Shown here: positions 36,264-45,958 of the stretch, one piece after another
How positions within the stretch are numbered: position 1 is the first letter of the stretch
Layout of the letters: each line of letters opens with the position of its first letter
From: a gamma proteobacterium L18
GTDB taxonomy: Bacteria; Pseudomonadota; Gammaproteobacteria; Pseudomonadales; Pseudomonadaceae
Length of the DNA stretch: 61,887 bases
Reading direction: 5' to 3'
NCBI GenBank assembly: GCA_000497835.1
Contig: KI547170.1
Span: 325,524 to 387,410, forward strand
The notes under the pieces: generated by a model
Database searches by the model: none
What the model saw: only the letters and a program-made list of their open reading frames with translations
Told to the model about the DNA's origin: nothing
Program-made: the position numbers and the translations under genes

Positions 36264-37238
36264 CTAAAAGAGCTTGAGGGGTTCTTCGTTGAGGGCTGCC
36301 AGTTGTTCGCGCAGGGCCAGTACCTGGTCGCCCCAGTAACGCTCGGTGCCGAACCAGGGGAAGCTGCGCGGGAACGCCGGATCGTCCCAGCGGCGCGCGA
36401 GCCAGGCGCTGTAGTGCATCAGGCGCAGGGCGCGCAGCGGTTCGATCAGCGCCAGTTCGCGGGGGTTGAAGTCGTGGAACTCGCTGTAGCCGTCCATCAG
36501 TTCCGACAGCTGGCCCAGGCATTCCTGGCGGTCACCGGCCAGCATCATCCACAGGTCCTGCACGGCGGGGCCCATGCGGCAGTCGTCGAGGTCGACGATG
36601 TGGAACATCTCGTCGCGGCACATCATGTTGCCGGGGTGGCAGTCGCCGTGCATGCGGATGTTCTGGTAGGGGGTGTCACGGTAAGTTTCTTCCACGCGCT
36701 TGAGCAGGTCGCGGGCCACCGACTCGTAGGCCGGCAGCAGGCTGCGCGGCACGTAGTTGCCTTCCAGCAGGGTGGTCAGCGAATCGTGGCCGAAGTTCTT
36801 CACCCCCAGGGCTTCGCGATGCTCGAAGGGGCGGGTGGCGCCCACGGCGTGCAGGCGGCCAAGCAACTGGCCCAGGCGGTACAGCTGGTCGAGGTTGCCC
36901 GGCTCCGGCGCCCGCCCACCGCGACGCGGGAACAGGGTGAAGCGGAAGCCCTGGTGTTCGAACAGGGTCTTGCCTTCGTGGATCATCGGCGCCACCACCG
37001 GCACTTCGCAGTCGGCCAGCTCGGCGGTGAAGGCGTGTTCTTCGAGGATGGCGGCGTCGGTCCAGCGGTCCGGGCGGTAGAACTTGGCGATCAGCGGCTG
37101 GCCGTCTTCGATGCCGACCTGATACACCCGGTTTTCATAGCTGTTGAGCGCCAGCACGCGCGCGTCGCTCAAGAAGCCGATGCTTTCGACGGCATCCAGC
37201 ACCAGGTCGGGGGTGAGGGTTTCAAACGGGTGGGACAT
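36264..37238 (-). CDS. srkA: Stress response kinase A (YihE/SrkA)
   Basis: Cytosolic kinase of 324 aa with an aminoglycoside-phosphotransferase-type fold. Nucleotide-loop region NSYENRVYQVG at 32-42, catalytic loop MHGDCHPGN with D199 and N204, and metal motif VDLDD near 215-219. SrkA-type kinases phosphorylate proteins on Ser/Thr and protect against envelope stress and death in E. coli. Complete, normal length. Transcribed toward rarD, from which the repeat patch separates it. Confidence 0.93.
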   Translation of the reverse strand: MSHPFETLTPDLVLDAVESIGFLSDARVLALNSYENRVYQVGIEDGQPLIAKFYRPDRWTDAAILEEHAFTAELADCEVPVVAPMIHEGKTLFEHQGFRFTLFPRRGGRAPEPGNLDQLYRLGQLLGRLHAVGATRPFEHREALGVKNFGHDSLTTLLEGNYVPRSLLPAYESVARDLLKRVEETYRDTPYQNIRMHGDCHPGNMMCRDEMFHIVDLDDCRMGPAVQDLWMMLAGDRQECLGQLSELMDGYSEFHDFNPRELALIEPLRALRLMHYSAWLARRWDDPAFPRSFPWFGTERYWGDQVLALREQLAALNEEPLKLF

Positions 37239-37413
37239 GCTGACTCCTGCGTGCGGCAGGTGGCCGCGTCCGGCAGCACATGGTAACTGAATTGCCCTGC
37301 GACGGCGCGGGGCAGGGCTACTGTCATTTCTAACAGGTGTGGTTGGGGAGAGTGAAGTTTAACCTCCAGAACGATCAGGCCCTTGGTCGGGGGTTCGCGA
37401 TGGAGGAAAAGTA

Positions 37414-38400
37414 ATGGCTAATAAAATGTGTGCTCATGCCGGCTGTCTGGTTTTAATTTTACTCGGCTTGGCTGGATGTGCTTTGCACGAACAGCCGGTC
37501 GAGTTTGTTTACGGCGGTAAAAGCTACGGCGCACTGCAGGCGGCGCAACAGCAACAGCTGGCCGACTTTAGGCGCACATCAGTATGGCGGCCTGTCACGC
37601 GTCAAGGCCGCCAAGCGGAACTGGAAGACCAACTTTATAGTGGTTACCTGTTGGCCTCGAAAATGAATGCGCGTTACTTCTATACGGCACCGAACTGCGT
37701 TGACGGGCGACCTGCCTATTACTGCAACGGCGTTATCCTGCGCCGGGTGCAGGCCGATCCCGAGCGCCATGCGTGGAATCCCAGCGAAGGTTCGATCGCC
37801 AATGATTCGGTGGCATTCACCTATGTAAGGGCTGATACGGGCATTACTTCGCTGATCCGCCGTGGCCCTGTCTATACGGTCAAGGAGCTAGCGGCTGCTG
37901 CGGTCCATCCCATGCAGCCCAAGTGCATTTTTCCCATTGATGGTTTTACCACTAACCGGCCAGATGGTTGCGGACAAAGTCCGGGAGAGCCCTTGAGCGG
38001 AAACTGCTTTGCACAGGGAATTGATACCGTCGAAAAATGGCAGGCGTTTTTCAAGGATAACCATGGCAATTGGCTGCAGTGTTCATTTTCGATCGACCTC
38101 CTGCAGTTTCAATTCAGCATCGACGTGCGTGCACACTTCCCGCCTGGCATGGAGTGGAATCGTGAATTTTTCAATGAACTGGTCATGAAGTCCTGGCCAC
38201 AGGATATTCCGACACAGTTGCCGTTGGAGTCCTTCATCTTTGATGGCACAGGACCGCTGGCGGATACTCAGTTCATTCAGCGGGATTATTACAATGTTAC
38301 CCAGCGCTTCTTGCCCATTTTGCGCATGAATCTCAGTGCCACCGATAGGCAGATTTTCAGCTACTTCCCGGAGGACCAGGATGTAGCTGTGCCGCGTTGA
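37414..38400 (+). CDS. Lipoprotein resembling halovibrin HvnA family
   Basis: A 328-aa exported protein with a lipoprotein signal (LVLILLGLAGC, Cys at 22). The mature part carries the order of motifs I associate with the halovibrin (HvnA/HvnC) group: MNARYFYTAPNC.DG.PAYYCNGVILR, HAWNPSEGSI, SVAFTYVRAD, CIFPIDG, GCG, SGNCFAQGI, WQDIPTQ-like WPQDIPTQLPLESF and QRDYYN. Halovibrins from Vibrio fischeri were reported to split or transfer from NAD. No activity can be claimed here. The gene is A/T-richer than its neighbours (30 of 60 GC at 37441-37500), suggesting later acquisition. The 175-nt gap before it shows only AGGAAAAG as a ribosome site. Confidence 0.6.
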   Translation: MANKMCAHAGCLVLILLGLAGCALHEQPVEFVYGGKSYGALQAAQQQQLADFRRTSVWRPVTRQGRQAELEDQLYSGYLLASKMNARYFYTAPNCVDGRPAYYCNGVILRRVQADPERHAWNPSEGSIANDSVAFTYVRADTGITSLIRRGPVYTVKELAAAAVHPMQPKCIFPIDGFTTNRPDGCGQSPGEPLSGNCFAQGIDTVEKWQAFFKDNHGNWLQCSFSIDLLQFQFSIDVRAHFPPGMEWNREFFNELVMKSWPQDIPTQLPLESFIFDGTGPLADTQFIQRDYYNVTQRFLPILRMNLSATDRQIFSYFPEDQDVAVPR

Positions 38401-38408
38401 AAAATGCT

Positions 38409-40277
38409 TCAGGCACCAATGATGCCGCCGTCGGTGCGGCTGATGACCATCACCGACGAGCGCGGCTTGCCGCCCGGCAGGTGCTCGGGAAAGGTCGAAC
38501 CGCCGTTCTCGCCGGGGTGCTGGATGCCCACGAACAGGCTGCGCTGGTCGGGGGCGAAGCTGATGCCGGTGACCTCGCAGCCTACCGGGCCGACCATGAA
38601 ACGGCGTATCTCGCCGCTGTGCGGGTCGGCGCATAGCATCTGATTATTACCCATGCCGGCGAAGTCGCCATTGTTGCTGGTGTCGCCGTCGGTGAGTATC
38701 CACAGCCGGCCGGCGTCGTCGAAACCCAGGCCGTCGGGGCTGTTGAACATGTTCTGCGCGGTGATGTTGGCCGAGCCGCCTTCGGGTTGGCCTGCATGCA
38801 CGCTGGGGTTGCCGGCCACGGCGAACAGGTCCCATTCGAAGGTCATGGCGCCATGATCGTCGCCTTGCTCGCGCCAGCGCAGGATTTGCCCGTAGATGTT
38901 CCTGGCGCGTGGGTTGGGGCCGCCTACCGGCTGGCCGTCTTCGCCGCGTTTGCTGTTGTTGGTGAGGGTGCAATAGACCTGGCCATCGCTGGGGCTGACC
39001 ACGATCCACTCGGGGCGGTCCATACGCGTGGCCTGGCGCTGGCTGGCGGCCAGGCGTGCGTGGATCAGCACGTCGGCCTGGCTGGCGAAGCCGTTGCCGG
39101 CGTCCAGGCCGTGCTCGCCGTGGGTCAGTTCCAGCCACTGGCCCTGGCCCTTGTGCTGGCTGCCGGCATCGAAGCGGGCGACGTAGAGGGTGCCGTGGTC
39201 GAGGATGTCGCGCTGGCCGCTGTTCACACGGTCGCGGCTGACGAATTTGTAGATGAATTCGCCGCGCTCGTCGTCGCCCATGTACACCACGGCGCGGCCG
39301 TCGCGGGTTTGCGCCAGGGCGGCGTTCTCGTGTTTGAAACGGCCCAGGGCGGTGCGTTTGATGGGCGTAGAGGCTGGATCGAAGGGGTCGATTTCGACGA
39401 TCCAGCCGTGGCGGTTGAACTCGTTGGGGTTATGCGCCATGTCGAACCGAGGGTCATGCGGGTGCCAGTCGACTTCCTTGCTGGCGGCGCTGGCGCCGTA
39501 GCGTTTCTGTGCGGCATCGAAGGCGTGTGCGGCGTTGGTGCTTCCGAAGCAGTCGCTGAAGTTCTCTTCGCAGGTCAGGTAGGTGCCCCACGGGGTCTTG
39601 CCGTTGGCGCAGTTCTGGAAGGTGCCCAGCACCTTGAGGCCCTGCGGGTCGGCGGCAGTCTTGAGCAGTGCGTGGCCGGCCGCCGGGCCGCTGAAGGCGA
39701 TGGGCGTATTGCCGTGGATGCGACGGTTGTAGGGCGAGCCTTGGACAAACTGCCAATGGCCGTCCTGACGGTGCACCTCGATCACTGACACGCCTTCACT
39801 GGCCAGCGCCTTGCGCACTTCCTCGGCTGACTGTGGTCGGCCGCCGTGGGCGTACAGGTAGCGGTAGTTGGTGTATTCGTTGTTGATGGCCAGCAGGGCA
39901 CGGTTGGGGTCGTTCTTGAACGCGAACAGGCTCATGCCGTCGTTGTTGTCGCCGAACTGCGCTTCCTGATGGGCGGCGCTGCCGTTGCCGCTGGGGTCGA
40001 AGGCCGGGCCGTCGGTGTGCAGCGGTTGACCCCAGCTGATCAGTACCTTGGCCTGGTAGCCGGGCGGCAGGCTGATGCTGTCGGCGGTGGCGGCGGGTAT
40101 GCCGTCGAAGCCCAGCAAGGTGCCGCTGCCGACGGCGCCATTGACGCTGCGTGCCAGCAGGCTGCCACCCAGGAACAGCGCCGCGCCGCCCAGTGCGCCG
40201 GCGCCCAGGAAGTGGCGGCGGGTGAGGCCGGTGAGGCGTTCGAGGTCGGTCGGTTCTTGGTCTTGTAGAAGGTGCAT
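38409..40277 (-). CDS. phoX: PhoX-family alkaline phosphatase, Tat-exported
   Basis: A 622-aa PhoX (DUF839) protein. The twin-arginine signal LTRRHFLGAGALGGAALFLGG is at about 18-38. The beta-propeller carries family motifs GFDGIPAA, LISWGQPL, NNDGMSLF, NEYTNYRYLY, CEENFSDCFG, DERGEFIYKFVS and SPDGLGFDDAGRLWI. PhoX enzymes use calcium and iron to release phosphate from esters in the periplasm. The start at 40277 has AGGGAG upstream; the frame stays open past it but the extension is non-coding. Members are often phosphate-regulated. Confidence 0.92.
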   Translation of the reverse strand: MHLLQDQEPTDLERLTGLTRRHFLGAGALGGAALFLGGSLLARSVNGAVGSGTLLGFDGIPAATADSISLPPGYQAKVLISWGQPLHTDGPAFDPSGNGSAAHQEAQFGDNNDGMSLFAFKNDPNRALLAINNEYTNYRYLYAHGGRPQSAEEVRKALASEGVSVIEVHRQDGHWQFVQGSPYNRRIHGNTPIAFSGPAAGHALLKTAADPQGLKVLGTFQNCANGKTPWGTYLTCEENFSDCFGSTNAAHAFDAAQKRYGASAASKEVDWHPHDPRFDMAHNPNEFNRHGWIVEIDPFDPASTPIKRTALGRFKHENAALAQTRDGRAVVYMGDDERGEFIYKFVSRDRVNSGQRDILDHGTLYVARFDAGSQHKGQGQWLELTHGEHGLDAGNGFASQADVLIHARLAASQRQATRMDRPEWIVVSPSDGQVYCTLTNNSKRGEDGQPVGGPNPRARNIYGQILRWREQGDDHGAMTFEWDLFAVAGNPSVHAGQPEGGSANITAQNMFNSPDGLGFDDAGRLWILTDGDTSNNGDFAGMGNNQMLCADPHSGEIRRFMVGPVGCEVTGISFAPDQRSLFVGIQHPGENGGSTFPEHLPGGKPRSSVMVISRTDGGIIGA

Positions 40278-40321
40278 GATCAGGCTCCCTGCGGTTAGGG
40301 TGATCACGCTAGGGAGCGGCG

Positions 40322-40339
40322 ATGACAGGGATGTTTCAA
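40322..40339 (-). promoter_or_regulatory. Possible Pho box before phoX
   Basis: On the minus strand TTGAAAC-ATCC-CTGTCAT: the second half is a perfect CTGTCAT, but the first matches only 3 of 7 consensus bases. Weak evidence for PhoB control. Confidence 0.25.
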
Positions 40340-40397
40340 TACACATCCCGCAACATAGTGGGAGAGCCTGTGGTTGTGGGCAATCTGCACCGACGCC

Positions 40398-40481
40398 ATC
40401 GCGAGCAAGCTTTGCTCCCACAGTGGTGAGCCTGCCACGGCGGATGGCCCGCCACTGTGGGAGCAAAGCTTGCTCGCGATG
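40398..40481. repeat. REP pair, 'GTGGGAGCAAAGCTTGC' family
   Basis: ATCGCGAGCAAGCTTTGCTC and inverted GTGGGAGCAAAGCTTGCTC between phoX and modE. Confidence 0.85.
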
Positions 40482-40516
40482 ACGTCGGTGCTGGCACCTC
40501 GCGCGCAAGCCTTGCG

Positions 40517-41281
40517 CTAGAGCGGTGTGCCCAGGAGCACGAACGTGGGCGCAAACGCCACCAACACATCCTTGCCCTCCACCACGCCCAATTCCTCGAC
40601 CCTCGCGGCCTCTTCCAACGCACACAAGGTCTGCCCATTGGGCAGGCCGACCCGCACTTCGCTCGGCCCTTCCGGGTCATCGATGATTTGTTCCACCCGG
40701 CCCACCAGCCCATTCTCGCCAGCAGGCGCCGGCCCCGCCGCATCATGCAGGCGCAGCCACCCGGCCTTGATCAAGGCCAGCACCTGCACGCCTTCGCTCA
40801 GTTCCAGGGTCTGGGTGCTTTCATGGGTAATCTGCGCACACAGCGACAACCCGGCGCCCAGGTCCAGTTCGATCAGGTCATTGCGCCCCTGGGCGGTAAT
40901 GGCCCGCACGCTGCCCTGCAACTGATTGCGCGCACTGGTGCGCAGCATCAAACGGCTCAGCAGGTCGAGGTCACGCACATCTTCGGCCACTTCCAGCACC
41001 TGGGCCTGCAAGGCCTGCAGGCGCTGGTACAGGCGCAATACGCGCTGGCCTTCCTCCGACAGCCGCGCGCCACCGCCACCCTTGCCGCCCACGGCGCGCT
41101 CTACCAATGGCTTTTCGGCCAGGTTGTTGAGCTCGTCGATGGCGTCCCAGGCGCCTTTGTAGCTCATGCCCGCGGCCTTGGCGGCGCGGGTGATCGAGCC
41201 TTGTTCGGCAATGTGCTGCAGCAGGGCGATGCGCTGGGGGCGACGGGCGATGTGTTGGGTGAGCAGGCTGGGCAAGGGCAT
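40517..41281 (-). CDS. modE: Molybdate-responsive regulator ModE
   Basis: A 254-aa DNA-binding regulator. The N-terminal winged helix contains ITRAAKAAGMSYKGAWDAIDELNNLAEKPLVER, the ModE signature, followed by GGKGGGGARLSEEG. Two molybdate-binding (MOP/TOBE) repeats are at about 115-180 (SARNQLQGSVRAITAQGRNDLIELDLG) and about 190-254 (GRVEQIIDDPEGPSEVRVGL). It normally represses molybdate uptake genes, which are not adjacent here. Confidence 0.93.
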   Translation of the reverse strand: MPLPSLLTQHIARRPQRIALLQHIAEQGSITRAAKAAGMSYKGAWDAIDELNNLAEKPLVERAVGGKGGGGARLSEEGQRVLRLYQRLQALQAQVLEVAEDVRDLDLLSRLMLRTSARNQLQGSVRAITAQGRNDLIELDLGAGLSLCAQITHESTQTLELSEGVQVLALIKAGWLRLHDAAGPAPAGENGLVGRVEQIIDDPEGPSEVRVGLPNGQTLCALEEAARVEELGVVEGKDVLVAFAPTFVLLGTPL

Positions 41282-41344
41282 GGCGGTAGTGGCGCTGTGT
41301 CAGTCTTATAGAGCGCACGACGTTGAACCCCGCCGCCGGGCAAG

Positions 41345-42082
41345 TCAAGCCGCGCCCGGTTTTGCCGTGCGTGCCAGGCAATACACATCGACCCGCTCAG
41401 CACCGGCGCGCAGCAGCAACTGCGCCAGGGCCCGCGCCGTGGCGCCGGTGGTCATCACGTCGTCGACCAGTGCCAGGTGCCGCCCCTGTACCCACGGGCG
41501 TGGGGCCAGGGTGAAGGCCTGCAGCAGGTTGCGCTGGCGCTGGCGTGCGTCCAGGTCCTGTTGGGCGCGGGTTTCCACCGGGCGCAGCAGCATGTGTTCG
41601 TCCACCGGTAATCGCAGTTGTGTGCCCAGCCAACGCGCCAGAAGTGTGGCTTGGTTGAAGCCGCGCTGGCGCAGACGCTTGCGGCCCATGGGCACGGGCA
41701 GCAGGCAGTCGGGCCGCGGCAAGCCGTCATCGAAGCGCGCTTGCAGCCAGTGGCCCAGCAGCTCGCCCAGCAACCGGCCAAGGGGCCAGCGGGCGTTGTG
41801 CTTGAACTGGCTGATCAGGCTGTCCACCGGGAAACCGTAATGCCAGGGCGCTTCGACCTGGGTAAACGGCGGCGCGCGGCGGGCGCACTGGCCGCAGAGC
41901 ACGCCGTCGATGGCCATTGGCAGGGCGCAGCGACCACAGCGCTCCTGCAGCCAAGGCAGCTCGGTTTCGCACGCGGCGCACAAGGGGTATGGCTGCTGGG
42001 CCGGCTCATCACACAATAAGCAGGGTTGGTTGTTTATTAACCAGTTGTAAACCGACCTTCCGTGACCCGGTTGACAGTCCAT
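41345..42082 (-). CDS. ComF family protein (phosphoribosyltransferase-like)
   Basis: A 245-aa protein with an N-terminal zinc-ribbon-like cysteine cluster (CLLCDE, LCAACE, CGRCALP, CGQCARR) and a C-terminal type I phosphoribosyltransferase fold with PRPP loop [16 protein letters not shown]. ComF relatives assist DNA uptake in competent bacteria; the role in non-competent pseudomonads is unclear. The start at 42082 has AAGGA at good spacing, so its first codons overlap the biotin operator of the divergent bioB gene. Confidence 0.9.
   Translation of the reverse strand: MDCQPGHGRSVYNWLINNQPCLLCDEPAQQPYPLCAACETELPWLQERCGRCALPMAIDGVLCGQCARRAPPFTQVEAPWHYGFPVDSLISQFKHNARWPLGRLLGELLGHWLQARFDDGLPRPDCLLPVPMGRKRLRQRGFNQATLLARWLGTQLRLPVDEHMLLRPVETRAQQDLDARQRQRNLLQAFTLAPRPWVQGRHLALVDDVMTTGATARALAQLLLRAGAERVDVYCLARTAKPGAA
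42045..42077. promoter_or_regulatory. BirA-type biotin operator
   Basis: TTGTAAACC (42045-42053), 15 nt, then GGTTGACAG (42069-42077). The classical BirA operator is TTGTAAACC-N15-GGTTTACAA, so the left half is perfect and the right half matches 7 of 9. The right half overlaps the bioB -35 box, as expected for repression. Confidence 0.75.
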
Positions 42083-42098
42083 GCGTCTTCCTTAAATA
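42071..42098 (+). promoter_or_regulatory. bioB promoter
   Basis: Perfect -35 TTGACA at 42071-42076, then 16 nt and TAAATA as a weak -10. It lies within the comF 5' end and the BirA operator. Confidence 0.55.
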
Positions 42099-42175
42099 TG
42101 CCCATTATCCGTGTGGCGGTTGTGGATATTTCCCTTATCCCGGCCGCCAGCCCAAGCATAACCAAGGAATCGCCC

Positions 42176-43234
42176 ATGAGCGCCAGCACAACTGCAACGC
42201 TTCGTCACGACTGGTCCCTGGCTGAGGTCAAGGCCCTGTTCACCCAGCCTTTCAACGACCTGCTGTTCCAGGCCCAGACCGTGCACCGCGCGCATTTCGA
42301 TGCCAACCGCGTGCAAGTGTCCACCCTGCTGTCGATCAAGACCGGCGCCTGCCCCGAAGACTGCAAGTACTGCCCGCAGTCGGGCCACTACAACACCGGC
42401 CTTGAAAAAGAAAAGCTGATGGAAGTGCAGAAGGTGCTGGAAGAAGCCGCGCGCGCCAAGGCCATCGGTTCCACCCGTTTCTGCATGGGTGCGGCCTGGA
42501 AACACCCGTCGGCCAAGGACATGCCCTACGTGCTGAAGATGGTGGCCGGTGTGAAGGCCATGGGCCTGGAAACCTGCATGACCCTGGGCAAGCTGGACAA
42601 GGAGCAGACCACAGCCCTGGCCGAAGCGGGCCTGGACTACTACAACCACAACCTCGACACCTCGCCGGAGTTCTACGGCAGCATCATCACCACCCGTACC
42701 TACAGCGAGCGTCTGCAGACCCTGGCATACGTGCGTGACGCCGGCATGAAGATCTGCTCGGGCGGCATCCTGGGCATGGGCGAGTCGCTGGACGACCGCG
42801 CCGGCCTGCTGATCCAGTTGGCCAACCTGCCGGAGCACCCGGAGTCGGTGCCTATCAACATGCTGGTGAAAGTCGCTGGCACGCCGCTGGAAAACGCCGA
42901 GGACGTCGACCCGTTCGACTTCATCCGCATGCTGGCCGTGGCCCGTATCCTGATGCCGCAGTCCCACGTGCGCCTGTCCGCCGGCCGCGAAGCCATGAAC
43001 GAGCAGATGCAGGCCCTGGCCTTCTTCGCCGGCGCCAACTCGATTTTCTACGGCGACAAACTGCTGACCACCGCCAACCCGCAGGCTGACAAGGACATGG
43101 CGCTGTTCGCACGCCTGGGCATCAAGCCTGAAGCCCGCGAAGAACATGCCGACGAAGTGCACCAGGCGGCCATCGAGCAAGCCCTGATCGAGCAGAAGAG
43201 CGGCGAGCTGTTCTACGACGCTGCGTCGGCCTGA
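42176..43234 (+). CDS. bioB: Biotin synthase
   Basis: Radical-SAM enzyme (352 aa) inserting sulphur into dethiobiotin. The radical cluster cysteines C59, C63 and C66 are in [16 protein letters not shown]. The second-cluster residues are present in [11 protein letters not shown] and GLETCMTLG, with [13 protein letters not shown]. The start at 42176 ([13 protein letters not shown]) has AAGGAA upstream. First gene of bioBFHCD, whose genes are spaced by 1-6 nt or overlap, so it is a single operon under the biotin operator. Confidence 0.98.
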   Translation: MSASTTATLRHDWSLAEVKALFTQPFNDLLFQAQTVHRAHFDANRVQVSTLLSIKTGACPEDCKYCPQSGHYNTGLEKEKLMEVQKVLEEAARAKAIGSTRFCMGAAWKHPSAKDMPYVLKMVAGVKAMGLETCMTLGKLDKEQTTALAEAGLDYYNHNLDTSPEFYGSIITTRTYSERLQTLAYVRDAGMKICSGGILGMGESLDDRAGLLIQLANLPEHPESVPINMLVKVAGTPLENAEDVDPFDFIRMLAVARILMPQSHVRLSAGREAMNEQMQALAFFAGANSIFYGDKLLTTANPQADKDMALFARLGIKPEAREEHADEVHQAAIEQALIEQKSGELFYDAASA

Positions 43235-43240
43235 CCGCCG

Positions 43241-44413
43241 ATGGCCTTCGACCTCAGCGCGCGGCTGGCCGAGCGCCGCACCGCCGACCTCTACCGTCAG
43301 CGGCCGCTGCTTGAGAGCCCCCAGGGCCCGCAAGTGGTGGTCGATGGCCAACCGCTGTTGGCCTTCTGCAACAACGACTATTTGGGCCTGGCCAACCATC
43401 CCGAGGTGATCGCTGCCTGGCAGGCCGGCGCGGCGCGCTGGGGCGTGGGCGGCGGGGCCTCGCACCTGGTGATCGGCCACAGCGGCCCGCACCATGACCT
43501 GGAACTGGCCCTGGCCGAACTGACCGGGCGCCCGCGTGCCTTGCTGTTCTCCACTGGCTACATGGCCAACCTGGGCGCGGTCACGGCGCTGGTGGGGCAG
43601 GGCGACACGGTGCTGCAAGACCGTCTCAACCATGCCTCGCTATTGGACGCCGGTCTGCTCAGCGGTGCGCGTTTCAATCGCTACCTGCACAACGATCCGG
43701 CCAGCCTGGCCAACCGCCTGGAGAAAGCCACCGGCAATACCCTGGTGGTTACCGACGGCGTGTTCAGCATGGACGGCGACATTGCCGACCTGCCGACACT
43801 GGCCAAGGTCGCCAAGGCCAAGGGCGCCTGGCTGATGGTGGATGACGCCCACGGCTTTGGCCCGCTGGGCGCCACTGGCGCAGGCATCGTCGAGCATTTT
43901 GGTTTGGGCATCGACGATGTGCCGGTGCTGGTCGGCACCCTGGGCAAGGCGTTCGGCACTGCGGGTGCTTTCGTGGCGGGCAGCGATGACCTGATCGAAG
44001 CACTGGTGCAATTCGCCCGGCCCTACATCTACACCACCAGCCAGCCACCGGCGCTGGCCTGCGCCACGCTCAAGAGCCTGGAACTGCTGCGCAGCGAGCA
44101 TTGGCGCCGCGAGCACCTGGCCACCCTGATCCGCCAGTTCCGCCAGGGCGCCGAGCAGATCGGCCTGCAACTGATGGACAGCTTCACGCCCATCCAGCCG
44201 ATCCTGATCGGCGATGCCGGCCGCGCCGTGCGCCTGTCGCAGATGCTGCGCGAACGCGGCCTGATGGTCACGGCCATCCGTCCACCGACTGTGCCGGCGG
44301 GCAGTGCCCGCTTGCGCGTGACCTTGTCGGCGGCCCACAGCGAGGCGCAGGTGCAGCTATTGTTGAGTGCCTTGGCCGATTGTTATCCGTTGCTGGAGCC
44401 GAGCGATGCGTGA
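43241..44413 (+). CDS. bioF: 8-amino-7-oxononanoate synthase
   Basis: PLP enzyme (390 aa) joining alanine and pimeloyl-ACP/Co[14 protein letters not shown] at 42-54, [11 protein letters not shown] at 200-210, and the PLP lysine K236 in [14 protein letters not shown], the same number as in E. coli BioF. It overlaps bioH by 8 nt. Confidence 0.98.
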   Translation: MAFDLSARLAERRTADLYRQRPLLESPQGPQVVVDGQPLLAFCNNDYLGLANHPEVIAAWQAGAARWGVGGGASHLVIGHSGPHHDLELALAELTGRPRALLFSTGYMANLGAVTALVGQGDTVLQDRLNHASLLDAGLLSGARFNRYLHNDPASLANRLEKATGNTLVVTDGVFSMDGDIADLPTLAKVAKAKGAWLMVDDAHGFGPLGATGAGIVEHFGLGIDDVPVLVGTLGKAFGTAGAFVAGSDDLIEALVQFARPYIYTTSQPPALACATLKSLELLRSEHWRREHLATLIRQFRQGAEQIGLQLMDSFTPIQPILIGDAGRAVRLSQMLRERGLMVTAIRPPTVPAGSARLRVTLSAAHSEAQVQLLLSALADCYPLLEPSDA

Positions 44414-45140
44414 TCGCCTGATTTTGTTACCGGGCTGGGGCATGGGCCTTGGGCCCTTGCAGCCCCTGGCCGCTGCCTTGCAGGGGCTGGACGAGCACCT
44501 GCACGTGCATATCGAGCCGCTACCCGCGCCAGGCAGCAGCGACCTGAATGCCTGGCTCGACGCCCTGGACGCCAGCGTGCCCCAGGATTGCTGGCTGGGC
44601 GGCTGGTCGCTGGGCGGCATGCTGGCTGCGGAGCTGGCGGCGCGCCGTGGCGACCGCTGCTGCGGCCTGCTGACCCTGGCCAGCAACCCGTGCTTCGTCG
44701 CCCGTGCCGAATGGCCCAACGCGATGCCGGCGCAGACCTTCGACGCCTTCCTGGCCGGTTGCAGCGCCAACCCGCAAAGCACCTTGAAGCGCTTCAGCCT
44801 GCTGTGTGCCCAGGGCGCCGTGGAAGATCCGCGCAGCCTGTCCCGGCTGCTGAGCGCCGGTGCGCCTGAAGTGTCGGCCGATGCGCTGCGCCATGGGCTG
44901 GAGTTGCTGGCACAACTGGATATCCGCGCCGCCCTGCAAACCTACGCCGGGCCGCAATTGCACCTGTACGCCGGCCACGATGCACTGGTACCGGCCGAGG
45001 TAGCCGGTGATGTGCTGACCTTGCTGCCCGATGTCGAAGTTGGCCTCATTGAAGCGGCCAGCCACGCTTTCCCCCTGGAAGACCCCCATGAATTGGCGGC
45101 AGCCATCCAGGCCTTTCTGCACGAGTCCCCCGATGACTGA
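44406..45140 (+). CDS. bioH: Pimeloyl-ACP methyl ester esterase
   Basis: Alpha/beta hydrolase of 244 aa that removes the methyl group from pimeloyl-ACP methyl ester and so ends BioC-dependent chain growth. Nucleophile S68 in GGWSLGG, acid in YAGHDALVP, histidine in [12 protein letters not shown]. The start at 44406 lies within the bioF end; the stop overlaps the bioC start by 8 nt. Sequence order and operon position both support BioH rather than an unrelated esterase. Confidence 0.95.
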   Translation: MRDRLILLPGWGMGLGPLQPLAAALQGLDEHLHVHIEPLPAPGSSDLNAWLDALDASVPQDCWLGGWSLGGMLAAELAARRGDRCCGLLTLASNPCFVARAEWPNAMPAQTFDAFLAGCSANPQSTLKRFSLLCAQGAVEDPRSLSRLLSAGAPEVSADALRHGLELLAQLDIRAALQTYAGPQLHLYAGHDALVPAEVAGDVLTLLPDVEVGLIEAASHAFPLEDPHELAAAIQAFLHESPDD

Positions 45141-45957
45141 TCTTTCCACGCCCCCGCTGCCCGGCGCACTGCCGGACAAGCGTCAGGTGGCGGCTTCGTT
45201 TTCCCGTGCGGCGGCCAGCTACGACAGCGTCGCCGAACTGCAACGCAACGTCGGCACTGCGCTGATCGAGCGCTTGCCACAGCACTTCCAGCCGCGCCGC
45301 TGGCTGGACCTGGGCAGTGGCACCGGCTATTTCAGCCGCGCCTTGGCCTGCGCCTATCCCGATGCCTACGGCGTGGCGGTGGATATCGCCGAAGGCATGC
45401 TTCAGCACGCCCGTCCGCTGGGTGGCGCTGCGGGCTACGTGGTGGGCGACGCCGAGCGCCTGCCGGTGCGCTCGTCCAGCGTGGACCTGCTGTTCTCCAG
45501 CCTGGCCGTGCAATGGTGCAGCGACTTCGCCGCCGTGCTGGCCGAAGCGCGGCGCAGCCTGCAACCGGGCGGCGTGATGGCATTCGCCAGCCTGTGCGTA
45601 GGTACCCTGCGTGAATTGCGTGAAAGCTGGCAGGCGGTGGACGGCCTGGTGCACGTCAATCGCTTCCGCCAGTTTGAGGAATATCAGCGTCTTTGTGGCG
45701 AAAGTGGCCTGCAAGTGCTGTGTCTGGAACAGGTTCCTCACGTGTTGTACTACCCTGATGTGCGTGGGTTGACCCATGAACTCAAGGCATTGGGGGCACA
45801 CAACCTCAACCCGGGCCGTAATGGCGGGTTGACCGGGCGTGCGCGCATGACCGGGTTGTTGCAGGCTTACGAGCAATTCCGCCAGCCGCAAGGCTTGCCG
45901 GCCACCTACCAGGTGGTCTACGCGGTACTGCACAAACCGCTGGAAGGGGACAACTGA
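45133..45957 (+). CDS. bioC: Malonyl-ACP O-methyltransferase
   Basis: SAM-dependent methyltransferase (274 aa) that starts pimelate synthesis by methylating malonyl-ACP. N-terminal [22 protein letters not shown] is the BioC signature; SAM motif [15 protein letters not shown] is near 57-71, and [14 protein letters not shown] is the post-I motif. The start at 45133 overlaps the bioH end. Confidence 0.96.
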   Translation: MTDLSTPPLPGALPDKRQVAASFSRAAASYDSVAELQRNVGTALIERLPQHFQPRRWLDLGSGTGYFSRALACAYPDAYGVAVDIAEGMLQHARPLGGAAGYVVGDAERLPVRSSSVDLLFSSLAVQWCSDFAAVLAEARRSLQPGGVMAFASLCVGTLRELRESWQAVDGLVHVNRFRQFEEYQRLCGESGLQVLCLEQVPHVLYYPDVRGLTHELKALGAHNLNPGRNGGLTGRARMTGLLQAYEQFRQPQGLPATYQVVYAVLHKPLEGDN

Positions 45958-45958
45958 G

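Noticed and set aside
38409..40625. Extended phoX frame starting at 40625
   Set aside because: The extra 116 codons cross a REP pair and the start of the modE region; the twin-arginine signal begins just after the Met at 40277.
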